Shown in pieces: positions 17,580 to 25,261 of a DNA stretch of 64,000 bases (within the stretch, counting starts at the first letter, position 1; the number at the start of each line of letters is the position of its first letter). The notes beneath the pieces are model-generated. The model made no database searches and was not told where the DNA came from. It saw only the letters and a program-made list of their open reading frames with translations. The stretch is from contig CAJKQE010000002.1 of NCBI GenBank assembly GCA_905201915.1, positions 1 through 64,000 on the forward strand. The letters are read 5' to 3'. Source of the DNA: an uncultured Lachnospiraceae bacterium (GTDB lineage: Bacteria; Bacillota; Clostridia; Lachnospirales; Lachnospiraceae). Both the position numbers and the translations under genes were made by a program.

Positions 17580-18164
17580 TCAGGTATAAGTTTTAATGAT
17601 TTCTTCGGCAATGAATCGTTTGGCAATACAGCGATTCATTGCCTGTTTTTCTATGTAATGATGGGCTTCAGGTTCACTCATGGAGAGCTCGCTGATTAAA
17701 ATCCATTTTGCTTTATTAACCAGACGGATTTCTGCCATTTTGTCTTCAATAGATAAAGACTTTTTTTCAAATTGTCTTAAACGTTCACGAGCGCTTTCCA
17801 TCCAGGTAAGAGAATGGAGAATAATAGGCTTAGAAATTGGTTTTGGCAGTGTGAACACACCATATTCAGCCACTTTGTCATGAATAGAGGGCTGAATGTC
17901 ACCTTTAACAAGAAGGAGTACCACACATTGCTTGGAAGTAGATATGTCAATTGCAAAACGAGTGCCAATATCATCAGGAAGAGGAGCATTGATGATAACA
18001 AAGTCAAAAGCTTTTTCTGCTAATATACGTCTGGCAGCACTGACACTTGAGACCGTCAGGACAGGATAATAGCGTATTTCAGACAACAGACTGGTGAATG
18101 CAGAGGTGAAGCTATCTGTTGCAGATACGATGAGTATACTGTAAACACGTTCTCTTAAACTCAT
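17580..18164 (-). CDS. ANTAR-domain antitermination regulator with a pseudo-receiver
   Basis: RNA-binding regulator of 194 residues. Residues 1-120 have a receiver fold (YSILIVSATDS, FDFVIINAPLPDD, LPKPISK), but the phospho-acceptor Asp is replaced by Asn59 and the N-terminal acidic pair is missing, so phosphorylation is unlikely. Residues 140-194 are an ANTAR domain: VNKAKWILISELSMSEPEAHHYI, AMNRCIAKRFIAEEII. ANTAR proteins bind paired hexaloop hairpins in nascent RNA and prevent termination. The gene ends the gltB1-gltB2-gltB3-glnA operon. Candidate target hairpins lie at 22862-22879, 22994-23011, 23050-23067 and 28171-28190, all in nitrogen-related leaders. With no active receiver, the signal probably comes from a partner protein or ligand; this is not visible here. 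Confidence 0.88.
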   Translation of the reverse strand: MSLRERVYSILIVSATDSFTSAFTSLLSEIRYYPVLTVSSVSAARRILAEKAFDFVIINAPLPDDIGTRFAIDISTSKQCVVLLLVKGDIQPSIHDKVAEYGVFTLPKPISKPIILHSLTWMESARERLRQFEKKSLSIEDKMAEIRLVNKAKWILISELSMSEPEAHHYIEKQAMNRCIAKRFIAEEIIKTYT

Positions 18165-18194
18165 TTAATCTCCTCCTTCTTTTGTTCATTTGAT

Positions 18195-19406
18195 TTATCG
18201 GTTACAATAGATGTTTAATATAGCATCCGGTATATATTTTCTGATGAAATCACTGTTTGCGGCTGTGGTACAGGCAGATTTGAAATTTTCCGGAAGTTGT
18301 TTAAAGCTTGTAAGGATATCTTTATCTGCTTTGTACAGATTAATATCAGAGGGTGCAGGAAGTTCTGTTTTATTTTGAATTCCGTCCAGAATAGCATAAA
18401 TAATCAGGGCAAATGCCAGATAGGTATTCGCAGAGGGATCAGGAGAACGAAGTTCTACACGTCGATATTTGCCAATTGCTGAAGGAACTCTGATAAGCTG
18501 TGAACGGTTTTCATTGGACCATGAAATATATTTCGGAGCCTTGTTTTTTCCAAAACGTTTATAAGAATTTTCTGTTGGATTTAAAAATATTGTCATATCC
18601 GAAATTTTATCTAAAATACCCGCTATCAGATAATTCATATTATCTGTACTGTCAGAAGATTTGACAGATATATTAATATGAAATCCATTTCCAGGCGCAT
18701 GTTCTAATGGCTTTGGCTTAAAATCAGCAAAAATCCCATTTTGCTGCGCAATTGTTTTGACAACGGTTTGAAATGTCATTGCATTGTCAGCTGCTGTTAA
18801 AGGATTAGAGTAGCGGAAGTCAATTTCATTTTGTCCTGGTCCTTCTTCATGATGGGAACTTTCTGGCTGAATACCCATTTGCTCCAATGTCAGACATATT
18901 TCACGACGTATATTTTCACCTCTGTCTTCCGGAGCAATATCCATATAAGAGGCATTGTCATAAGGAAGTTTTGTGGATTTGCCATTGTCATCTAATTGGA
19001 ATAGATAAAACTCCTGTTCTGCACCAAAGAAAAATTGATAACCGGCATATTCAGCGGCCTGAATTGCTTTTTTTAAAATAGAACGTGTGTCACACTCAAA
19101 TATTTTTCCGTCCGGATAGGTAATGCTACAGAACATTCTTACCACACATCCATGTTCTGGTCTCCAGGGTAAGGGCATCAGAGTGTCTGGTTCTGGATGA
19201 AGGAACAAATCAGAATGCGTTTCGTCTCCAAAACCTGCGATTGCAGATGCATCAATGGCAATACCATATTCAAAAGCCCGAGGAAGTTCCTGAGGCATAA
19301 TGGATATATTCTTCTGTTTGCCAAATACATCGCAAAAGGCAAGACGAATGAATTTAACATCTTCTTCCTGCACATATTGGATGATCTCTTCTTTTGAATA
19401 CTTCAT
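18195..19406 (-). CDS. glnA: Glutamine synthetase, type I (short form)
   Basis: Makes glutamine from glutamate, ammonia and ATP. The 403 residues are shorter than the usual about 440 of GS-I. Beta-grasp residues AFCDVFGKQKNISI lie at 23-36. Catalytic-domain motifs include FFGAEQEFYLF (metal-binding Glu residues), ESSHHEEGPGQNEIDFRY, NGFHINISV, and RVELRSPDPSANTYLAFA. The adenylylation-loop tyrosine region typical of GS-I-beta is not evident. It lies between gltB3 and the ANTAR gene, so synthesis and regulator are co-transcribed. A second, unrelated GS (type III) is at 23131. Confidence 0.93.
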   Translation of the reverse strand: MKYSKEEIIQYVQEEDVKFIRLAFCDVFGKQKNISIMPQELPRAFEYGIAIDASAIAGFGDETHSDLFLHPEPDTLMPLPWRPEHGCVVRMFCSITYPDGKIFECDTRSILKKAIQAAEYAGYQFFFGAEQEFYLFQLDDNGKSTKLPYDNASYMDIAPEDRGENIRREICLTLEQMGIQPESSHHEEGPGQNEIDFRYSNPLTAADNAMTFQTVVKTIAQQNGIFADFKPKPLEHAPGNGFHINISVKSSDSTDNMNYLIAGILDKISDMTIFLNPTENSYKRFGKNKAPKYISWSNENRSQLIRVPSAIGKYRRVELRSPDPSANTYLAFALIIYAILDGIQNKTELPAPSDINLYKADKDILTSFKQLPENFKSACTTAANSDFIRKYIPDAILNIYCNR

Positions 19407-19423
19407 AATACTACCTGCTTTCT

Positions 19424-20146
19424 TTAATTTGGCACATACATTTGTTTGTATGGATTTTTACTGTCTGGTGTAATAACTGTAAAAGGAACAGATAAAAGCT
19501 TATCTATAGAATATGTGAAATCTCTACAGTACTCAGACAGATATTCCATAATTTCATCTAAATCCTTTGAAGTTGCGTATCTTGCAGTAACTTGTTCTGG
19601 AAAGCAGATATCTTTGCAATTCCCGCGCAAAAACATTTTTCCACCGTGCATTCCGGTACATGGGAAGTTCCCTACTATAGGTTTTCCGACAGTGTTTATT
19701 CCAAGAACAATAATGATGCCACCAGCCTGATATTCGCCCAGAAAGCTTCCGGCATGTCCACCAATAATCATAACAGGAACTTTTTCTTTATAAGCTTTCA
19801 TATGGATTCCCGCGCGATATCCTGCGTTGCCTTTTACATAGATTTTGCCGCCGCGCATAGCATAACCGGCAGCATCTCCAATATTACCGTGTATAAGGAT
19901 TTTTCCTTCATTCATAGTATCGCCCACAGCATCTTGAGCATTGGCGTTTACGATAATATTGGCGTTGTTTAAATAGGAACCCAATGCATTTCCGGGAATA
20001 CCATTGATTGTAAGATTTTTGTCAGACATACCTGCAGCGATAAATCTCTGACCACAGCAACCTTCAATTATACAGTCTTTGTCTGCGTCGCACAGTGCTT
20101 CATTCACAGCTCTGTAATCTAAATTTGCAGCATTAATGATTTTCAT
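19424..20146 (-). CDS. Glutamate synthase subunit, GXGXG domain (GltB3-type)
   Basis: Stand-alone C-terminal beta-helix domain of glutamate synthase, 240 residues. Repeated turns such as GKILIHGNIGDAAGYAMRGGKIYVKGNAGYRAGIHMK form the right-handed GXGXG helix. In bacterial GltB this is the end of a 1500-residue chain; here, as in archaea and many Clostridia, it is a separate subunit. The C-terminal 60 residues after CKDICFPEQ are an extra segment. It follows the FMN subunit gene after 42 bases and precedes glnA by 17 bases. Confidence 0.9.
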   Translation of the reverse strand: MKIINAANLDYRAVNEALCDADKDCIIEGCCGQRFIAAGMSDKNLTINGIPGNALGSYLNNANIIVNANAQDAVGDTMNEGKILIHGNIGDAAGYAMRGGKIYVKGNAGYRAGIHMKAYKEKVPVMIIGGHAGSFLGEYQAGGIIIVLGINTVGKPIVGNFPCTGMHGGKMFLRGNCKDICFPEQVTARYATSKDLDEIMEYLSEYCRDFTYSIDKLLSVPFTVITPDSKNPYKQMYVPN

Positions 20147-20188
20147 ATTATACCATACCTCCCAAAAAAAAGTTTACTTTTTTTGCTG

Positions 20189-21694
20189 CTATTCTCCGGC
20201 ATGAAAAATACCGAGTATTTCAAGTTCTTTTTCTGTCAATCCGATGCCACGCAGCATGAGGCGATTTCCTCGTAAAGCTTCAATGGAATTGATACCCATG
20301 CCACCCATCAACTCTTTGATTTCATGTTTCCATGCAGTCATCAGATTAACCAAGCGCTGATTTCCGATTTCTGGATCAAGTCTCTTCACAAGTTCTGGTC
20401 TTTGGGTTGCAATTCCCCAGTTGCATTTGCCGCTCTGACAGGTACGGCAGAGGTGACAGCCGAGAGCCAGCAGAGCAGCAGTAGCTACGTAACAGGCATC
20501 GGCACCGAGTGCAATGGCTTTTACCACATCGGCGGCGCTGCGAATACTTCCACCTACTATCAGTGATACGTTGTTGCGAATACCTTCATCACGAAGCCTC
20601 TGGTCAACAGAAGCGAGTGCAAGTTCAATGGGAATACCAACATTATCTCTGATTCGGGTAGGAGCGGCTCCTGTACCGCCACGGAAGCCATCAATGGCAA
20701 TAATATCAGCGCCACTGCGGGCAATTCCGCTTGCAATAGCTGCAATATTATGGACAGCCGCAACTTTGACAATGACAGGCTTTTTGTATTTAGTAGCTTC
20801 TTTCAGTGAGAAAACAAGCTGACGTAAATCTTCAATGGAATAAATATCATGATGCGGAGCAGGAGAAATAGCGTCAGAACCTTCAGGAATCATACGGGTA
20901 CGTGATACATCACCGATAATTTTTGTGCCGGGAAGATGTCCCCCAATGCCTGGTTTTGCACCTTGTCCCATTTTTATTTCTATTGCAGCACCTGCTTTTA
21001 AATAATCTTCGTAAACGCCGAAACGTCCGGAAGCTACCTGTACAATAGTATTTTTTCCATAGCAGTAAAAGTCTTCATGCAATCCTCCCTCACCGGTATT
21101 ATATAATATTCCGAGCTCTGTTGCTGCCAGAGCAAGAGATTTATGAGCGTTATAGCTGATAGATCCGTAGCTCATAGCAGAAAACATAACAGGCATGGAG
21201 AGTTCCAACTGGGGAGGCAGTTTGCAGTCTAATTTCCCATCTGCTGTACGATTTACTTTGGAAGGCTTCTTTCCAAGGTAAACGCGGGTTTCCATGGGTT
21301 CGCGCAAAGGATCAATGGAAGGGTTTGTTACCTGTGAAGCATTAATAAGGATTTTGTCCCAGTATACAGGTAGTGATTTAGGGTTTCCCATGGAAGATAA
21401 AAGGACACCGCCGCTGTTTGCCTGTTTATAAATCTCATTTATTGTGTCTCCGGACCAGTTGGAATTTTCCCGCAGGTTACAGTCGCTTTTTATGATTTTT
21501 AATGCTCTGGCAGGGCAGAATGAAACACATCTCTGACAGTTGACGCATTTTGACTCATCATGCTTCATAACCTTATGTTCTTTGTCGTAGCTGTGAACTC
21601 CATTGGCACATTGGCGTTCGCATATCCGACAGGCAATACATCTGTTTTCATTTCTGACTACTTCAAATTCCGGATAGATAAATTCTATACTCAT
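20189..21694 (-). CDS. Glutamate synthase FMN/ferredoxin subunit (GltB2-type)
   Basis: Synthase core that converts 2-oxoglutarate plus ammonia to glutamate. The 501 residues start with two [4Fe-4S] ferredoxin motifs: CIACRICERQC (residues 19-29) and CVNCQRCVSFCPA (50-62). The FMN-binding TIM barrel follows (MSYGSISYNAHKSLALAA, EIKMGQGAKPGIGGHLPG, DGFRGGTGAAP, LIVGGSIRSAADVVKAIALGA). The Cys cluster CHLCRTCQSGKC probably holds the [3Fe-4S] centre. The ferredoxin domains suggest that electrons come from ferredoxin or a partner NAD(P)H subunit not encoded here. The ATG overlaps the stop of the amidotransferase gene (TAATG). Confidence 0.93.
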   Translation of the reverse strand: MSIEFIYPEFEVVRNENRCIACRICERQCANGVHSYDKEHKVMKHDESKCVNCQRCVSFCPARALKIIKSDCNLRENSNWSGDTINEIYKQANSGGVLLSSMGNPKSLPVYWDKILINASQVTNPSIDPLREPMETRVYLGKKPSKVNRTADGKLDCKLPPQLELSMPVMFSAMSYGSISYNAHKSLALAATELGILYNTGEGGLHEDFYCYGKNTIVQVASGRFGVYEDYLKAGAAIEIKMGQGAKPGIGGHLPGTKIIGDVSRTRMIPEGSDAISPAPHHDIYSIEDLRQLVFSLKEATKYKKPVIVKVAAVHNIAAIASGIARSGADIIAIDGFRGGTGAAPTRIRDNVGIPIELALASVDQRLRDEGIRNNVSLIVGGSIRSAADVVKAIALGADACYVATAALLALGCHLCRTCQSGKCNWGIATQRPELVKRLDPEIGNQRLVNLMTAWKHEIKELMGGMGINSIEALRGNRLMLRGIGLTEKELEILGIFHAGE

Positions 21695-22788
21695 TAAAAT
21701 GCACCTTCCTTTACTTTTATAATGACCGGTTCACCACCTGCAGGAGACCATATTTTTTCAGCGCTTGGTTCCATGGTTCGGATAGCAGATTCTTCGCTGG
21801 CAATGAATACTTTGTCATTTTTTTCACCGACAACCATAGAACGTAATTTAAGTCGGTCATTTAATGCCATTAGTCCCCCATTAAAACCTAAAACAATAGA
21901 AAAAGGACCGGTTATAAGCAGACTTGGGAATATAGTTCGGAGATAAGTGTGTTTTTGCTGGTCATTCAAATCTGTTTTTGCTTCAATAGTACTCCAGAAA
22001 GGAGCAGCAATGACGCTTGCAGCTTCTCCAAGGGTGAGTCCCTGTATACGGAGCAGATAATCCATGATGTAAGTAATAACTTCTGTATCGGTTTGGAGTG
22101 TACATTTGTAGCCGAACATTTCCATAAATCGGCGATTCGCATCATAAGATGAAATTTCACCATTATGTACAATAGAATAATCAAGTAGTGTAAATGGATG
22201 TGCACCGCCCCACCAGCCAGGAGTGTTTGTTGGATAACGTCCGTGAGCAGTCCAGGAATATCCCTCATATTCATCCAGTTTATAAAAAATCCCTACATCT
22301 TCAGGAAACCCCACAGCTTTGAAGGTTCCCATATTTTTTCCGCTGGAGAAAACATAGGCGCCGGGCATTTCTGCATTTATTTTCATAACTGTTCGGGCAA
22401 CAAATTCATTTTCGTCTAGTTGCAGAGAGGTTAAAACAGATTGGAGGGGGGCAACAAAATATCGCCATATAATGGGTTCATTTGTAATTGCCGGTATTTT
22501 ACGGGTTGGAATGATTTCAGACTGGACAATTTCAAATTGATCTTTTAAAAAAGCTTCACATTTTTTCCTTGTGTCTCTGGTATCAAAAAATATATGTAAT
22601 GCATAAAAATCTTTATATTGAGGGTAAATACCGTAACCGGCAAAACCTCCGCCTAATCCATTAGAGCGGTCATGCATAGGCTTCATAGAGTTTATAATCA
22701 TTTCTCCGGACATTTTATTTCCTTCTTTGGAAATTACTGCTGAGATTGCACATCCGGAAGGAATTCTTACCTGACCTTCAAATTTCAT
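21694..22788 (-). CDS. Glutamate synthase amidotransferase subunit (GltB1-type, class II glutaminase)
   Basis: Releases ammonia from glutamine for the synthase subunit. The 364-residue chain is a class II (Ntn) glutamine amidotransferase. Cys13 in RIPSGCAISAV is the probable nucleophile and would need removal of 12 residues. Other motifs are SNGLGGGFAGYGI, ARYPTN-type HGRYPTNTPGWWGGAHPFTLLDYSIVHNGEISSY, and TDTEVITYIMDYL. It is the first gene of the glt-glnA-ANTAR operon, behind a leader with an ANTAR-type hairpin and a terminator (22821-22879). Confidence 0.92.
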   Translation of the reverse strand: MKFEGQVRIPSGCAISAVISKEGNKMSGEMIINSMKPMHDRSNGLGGGFAGYGIYPQYKDFYALHIFFDTRDTRKKCEAFLKDQFEIVQSEIIPTRKIPAITNEPIIWRYFVAPLQSVLTSLQLDENEFVARTVMKINAEMPGAYVFSSGKNMGTFKAVGFPEDVGIFYKLDEYEGYSWTAHGRYPTNTPGWWGGAHPFTLLDYSIVHNGEISSYDANRRFMEMFGYKCTLQTDTEVITYIMDYLLRIQGLTLGEAASVIAAPFWSTIEAKTDLNDQQKHTYLRTIFPSLLITGPFSIVLGFNGGLMALNDRLKLRSMVVGEKNDKVFIASEESAIRTMEPSAEKIWSPAGGEPVIIKVKEGAF

Positions 22789-22820
22789 ATTATCTGCACC
22801 TTCCTTTCAAAATAAATAAA

Positions 22821-22873
22821 AAAGGCATTCATTTTAAGGACAGAAAAAATCTGTACGAAAAATGAACACCTTT
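22821..22873 (-). terminator. Leader terminator (attenuator) upstream of gltB1
   Basis: On the minus strand AAAGGTGTTCATTTT (22873-22859) pairs along 15 bases with AAAATGAATGCCTTT (22835-22821), with two G-U pairs, followed by a TTTATTTATTTT run. An inner ACAGA/TCTGT hairpin sits in the loop. Its 5' arm overlaps the ANTAR-type hairpin at 22879-22862, so the two folds exclude each other. Confidence 0.82.
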
Positions 22874-22879
22874 GCTCAT
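22862..22879 (-). promoter_or_regulatory. ANTAR-type hexaloop hairpin, glt-glnA leader
   Basis: Minus-strand hairpin ATGAGC-[AAAGGT]-GTTCAT: six base pairs with one G-U pair, hexaloop with A1 and G4. It begins at or next to the predicted transcript 5' end and overlaps the leader terminator. Loop and closing pairs (GC...GT) match the three other leader hairpins in this window. Confidence 0.72.
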
Positions 22880-22887
22880 ATTCCATA

Positions 22888-22916
22888 TATATACAGCGTA
22901 TGGTCAGTTTTGTCAA
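22888..22916 (-). promoter_or_regulatory. Promoter of the glt-glnA-ANTAR operon
   Basis: On the minus strand TTGACA (22916-22911), 17-base spacer, TATATA (22893-22888). The consensus strength suggests constitutive initiation, leaving control to the leader RNA. Confidence 0.78.
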
Positions 22917-22955
22917 GAGTGATAATTGCAAAATGAGAAAAAATAAAAAAAGGGA

Positions 22956-22984
22956 TTGACAAATAAATTTGCGAGGTGTATTAT
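22956..22984 (+). promoter_or_regulatory. Promoter of the glnN-asnB operon
   Basis: TTGACA (22956-22961), 17-base spacer, TATTAT (22979-22984). It is divergent from the glt promoter 40 bases away; the 342-base gap between the operons holds only these two promoters and leaders. Confidence 0.8.
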
Positions 22985-22993
22985 CCAACACGT

Positions 22994-23011
22994 AAAGGCA
23001 AGGGCGTCTTT
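22994..23011 (+). promoter_or_regulatory. ANTAR-type hexaloop hairpin 1, glnN leader
   Basis: AAAGGC-[AAGGGC]-GTCTTT: six base pairs including one G-U, hexaloop with A1 and G4. It lies within about ten bases of the predicted transcript start. Its 3' arm is also the 5' arm of the terminator at 23005-23038, so forming one blocks the other. Confidence 0.75.
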
Positions 23012-23038
23012 GAGATATAAATCTCAGAGGCGTTTTTT
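23005..23038 (+). terminator. First leader terminator upstream of glnN
   Basis: CGTCTTTGAGAT (23005-23016) pairs along 12 bases with ATCTCAGAGGCG (23021-23032), loop ATAA, then TTTTTTATTTT. This is a strong intrinsic terminator inside the leader, before the coding region. Confidence 0.85.
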
Positions 23039-23049
23039 ATTTTAATACA

Positions 23050-23067
23050 AAAGGCAAGGATGTCTTT
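23050..23067 (+). promoter_or_regulatory. ANTAR-type hexaloop hairpin 2, glnN leader
   Basis: AAAGGC-[AAGGAT]-GTCTTT: the same stem as hairpin 1, hexaloop again with A1 and G4. It lies 38 bases after hairpin 1 and entirely inside the 5' arm of the second terminator. Confidence 0.75.
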
Positions 23068-23110
23068 CAGATACAGAGAAAAGTATCGGGAAAGATATTC
23101 TTGCCTTTTT
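23051..23110 (+). terminator. Second leader terminator upstream of glnN
   Basis: The 18-base arm at 23051-23068 (AAGGCAAGG...CTTTC) pairs with 23090-23107 (GAAAG...CTTGCCTT), with two G-U pairs, then TTTTT. An inner GATAC/GTATC hairpin occupies the loop. Two attenuators in series therefore precede glnN. Confidence 0.85.
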
Positions 23111-23130
23111 AAATTGAGAGGAGTGGCATT

Positions 23131-25227
23131 ATGAAAAATATTTCAGACTTTTTTGGATGTATGGTTTTTGATGACAGAGTGATGAAAGCAAATTTATCAG
23201 CTGAGGTTTACAACTCCTTAAGAAAGACCATTGATAAGGGAGCAAAACTTGATATTAGCGTGGCAAATGCGGTTGCAGCAGCAATGAAGGACTGGGCAGT
23301 TGCAAAGGGCGCCACGCATTATACTCATTGGTTTCAGCCGCTTACCGGCGTAACAGCGGAGAAACATGACAGTTTTATTTCCCCATCCCCAGATGGAGGC
23401 GTGATTATGGAATTTTCTGGAAAAGAATTGATTAAAGGGGAACCGGATGCATCTTCTTTTCCATCAGGAGGGTTGCGCGCAACTTTTGAAGCACGAGGAT
23501 ATACTGCGTGGGATCCTACTTCATATGCATTTATAAAAGGGAAAACATTATGTATTCCTACGGCATTCTGTTCTTATGGTGGAGAGGCTCTGGATAAGAA
23601 AACACCATTACTTCGTTCCATGGAAGCCTTAAACAGACAGGCACTTCGCATCCTTCATCTGTTTGGAAATGATGCGGTGAAATGTGTACGTACTTCTGTA
23701 GGACCGGAGCAGGAGTATTTCCTTATTACAAAGGAAATGTATGAACAGAGAAAAGACCTTCGATTTACAGGACGAACTCTTTTTGGAGCAAAACCACCGA
23801 AGGGACAGGAGATGGATGATCATTACTTTGGTGTGATTAAGCCTAGGGTTGCTGCATATATGGAAGAATTAAATGAAGAACTATGGAAATTGGGTATTCT
23901 GGCTAAAACAGAACATAATGAAGTGGCTCCGGCACAGCATGAATTAGCTCCTATTTATACCACAACTAATATTGCAACAGACCATAATCAGCTGACAATG
24001 GAAGTTATGCAGAAGGTCGCAGAAAAAAATGGACTTGTATGTTTACTTCATGAGAAACCATTCGCAGGTGTAAATGGTAGTGGAAAACATAATAACTGGT
24101 CGATTGCGACAGACAAAGGTGTAAATTTATTGTCACCAGGAGAGACTCCTTATGAAAATGCACAGTTTTTATTGTTCTTATGTGCAGTTATTAAAGCAGT
24201 GGATGATTATCAGGATTTGCTGCGGCTTTCAGTTGCAACTGCAGGAAATGATCACAGATTGGGGGCGAATGAGGCACCTCCGGCAGTTGTTTCTGTTTTT
24301 CTTGGAGATGAATTGAATGCAGTACTGGAAGCTATTGAGACAGGTGTCACGTATGAAGGAACGAAGAAGACTCAGATGAAGTTGGGAGTAGATGTGCTTC
24401 CCAAATTTAATCGAGACACTACAGACCGCAATCGTACTTCTCCATTTGCATTTACCGGAAATAAATTTGAGTTTCGCATGTTGGGATCATCTAACAGTAT
24501 CGCATGTGCAAATATTATGCTCAATAGTGCAGTGGCAGAAAGCTTGAAAATTTATGCGGACAGGCTGGAAAAAGCAGAGAATTTTGAGGATACACTACAT
24601 GAAATGATCAGAAAAACGATTAAAGATCATAAACATATTATTTTCAACGGCAATGGCTATGATGATACATGGATTAAAGAAGCAACAGAAAAACGAGGAT
24701 TGCTTAATTATCGTACAACACCAGACTGTATGCCTCATCTTTTAGATGAAAAAAATGTACGGATGTTGACATCTCATAAAATATTTTCAGAGGCAGAATT
24801 AAAGTCCAGATGTGAAATTATGCTGGACAACTATTGCAAAACGGTATTAATTGAAGCAAATACTATGATTGACATGGCAAAAACAGAAATTGCTCCGGCA
24901 GTAAGTTCCTATGTCCTTGAACTGGCGAATACAGCAGTGGCAAAGCAAACAGTAGATGCATTGATTTCCTGCAGATATGAAAATGATTTATTAAAGAAGC
25001 TATCCAGACTGGAAGAGCAGATTGCAGTCAGAGCAGAAGAGCTGGAAGATGCTGTATTGAAATTACAGAGCGCCGGAGATATTGAAGAAGAAGCTTATAT
25101 GATAAGAGATATAATTTTAAGTAAAATGTGTGAACTCCGAGTTGCCTGTGACGAGGCGGAAACAATGACAGCAAAGAAATACTGGCCGTTTCCAACTTAC
25201 AGTGACTTGTTGTTTGGCGTAAAATAA
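23131..25227 (+). CDS. glnN: Glutamine synthetase, type III
   Basis: Large-subunit glutamine synthetase (GSIII), 698 residues, the usual size of this class. Diagnostic segments are the GSIII N-terminus with HYTHWFQPLTGVTAEKHDSF, the loop GELIKGEPDASSFPSGGLRATFEARGYTAWDP, and the catalytic motifs VGPEQEYFLI, KTEHNEVAPAQHELAPIYTTTNIATDHNQL and NGSGKHNNWSI. The C-terminal helical region runs after about residue 600. ATG at 23131 follows GAGAGGAG. It is co-transcribed with asnB and controlled by the two-attenuator leader. Confidence 0.96.
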   Translation: MKNISDFFGCMVFDDRVMKANLSAEVYNSLRKTIDKGAKLDISVANAVAAAMKDWAVAKGATHYTHWFQPLTGVTAEKHDSFISPSPDGGVIMEFSGKELIKGEPDASSFPSGGLRATFEARGYTAWDPTSYAFIKGKTLCIPTAFCSYGGEALDKKTPLLRSMEALNRQALRILHLFGNDAVKCVRTSVGPEQEYFLITKEMYEQRKDLRFTGRTLFGAKPPKGQEMDDHYFGVIKPRVAAYMEELNEELWKLGILAKTEHNEVAPAQHELAPIYTTTNIATDHNQLTMEVMQKVAEKNGLVCLLHEKPFAGVNGSGKHNNWSIATDKGVNLLSPGETPYENAQFLLFLCAVIKAVDDYQDLLRLSVATAGNDHRLGANEAPPAVVSVFLGDELNAVLEAIETGVTYEGTKKTQMKLGVDVLPKFNRDTTDRNRTSPFAFTGNKFEFRMLGSSNSIACANIMLNSAVAESLKIYADRLEKAENFEDTLHEMIRKTIKDHKHIIFNGNGYDDTWIKEATEKRGLLNYRTTPDCMPHLLDEKNVRMLTSHKIFSEAELKSRCEIMLDNYCKTVLIEANTMIDMAKTEIAPAVSSYVLELANTAVAKQTVDALISCRYENDLLKKLSRLEEQIAVRAEELEDAVLKLQSAGDIEEEAYMIRDIILSKMCELRVACDEAETMTAKKYWPFPTYSDLLFGVK

Positions 25228-25261
25228 ATCAGTATTTAGTAAATTACGGAGGTATATTCAG

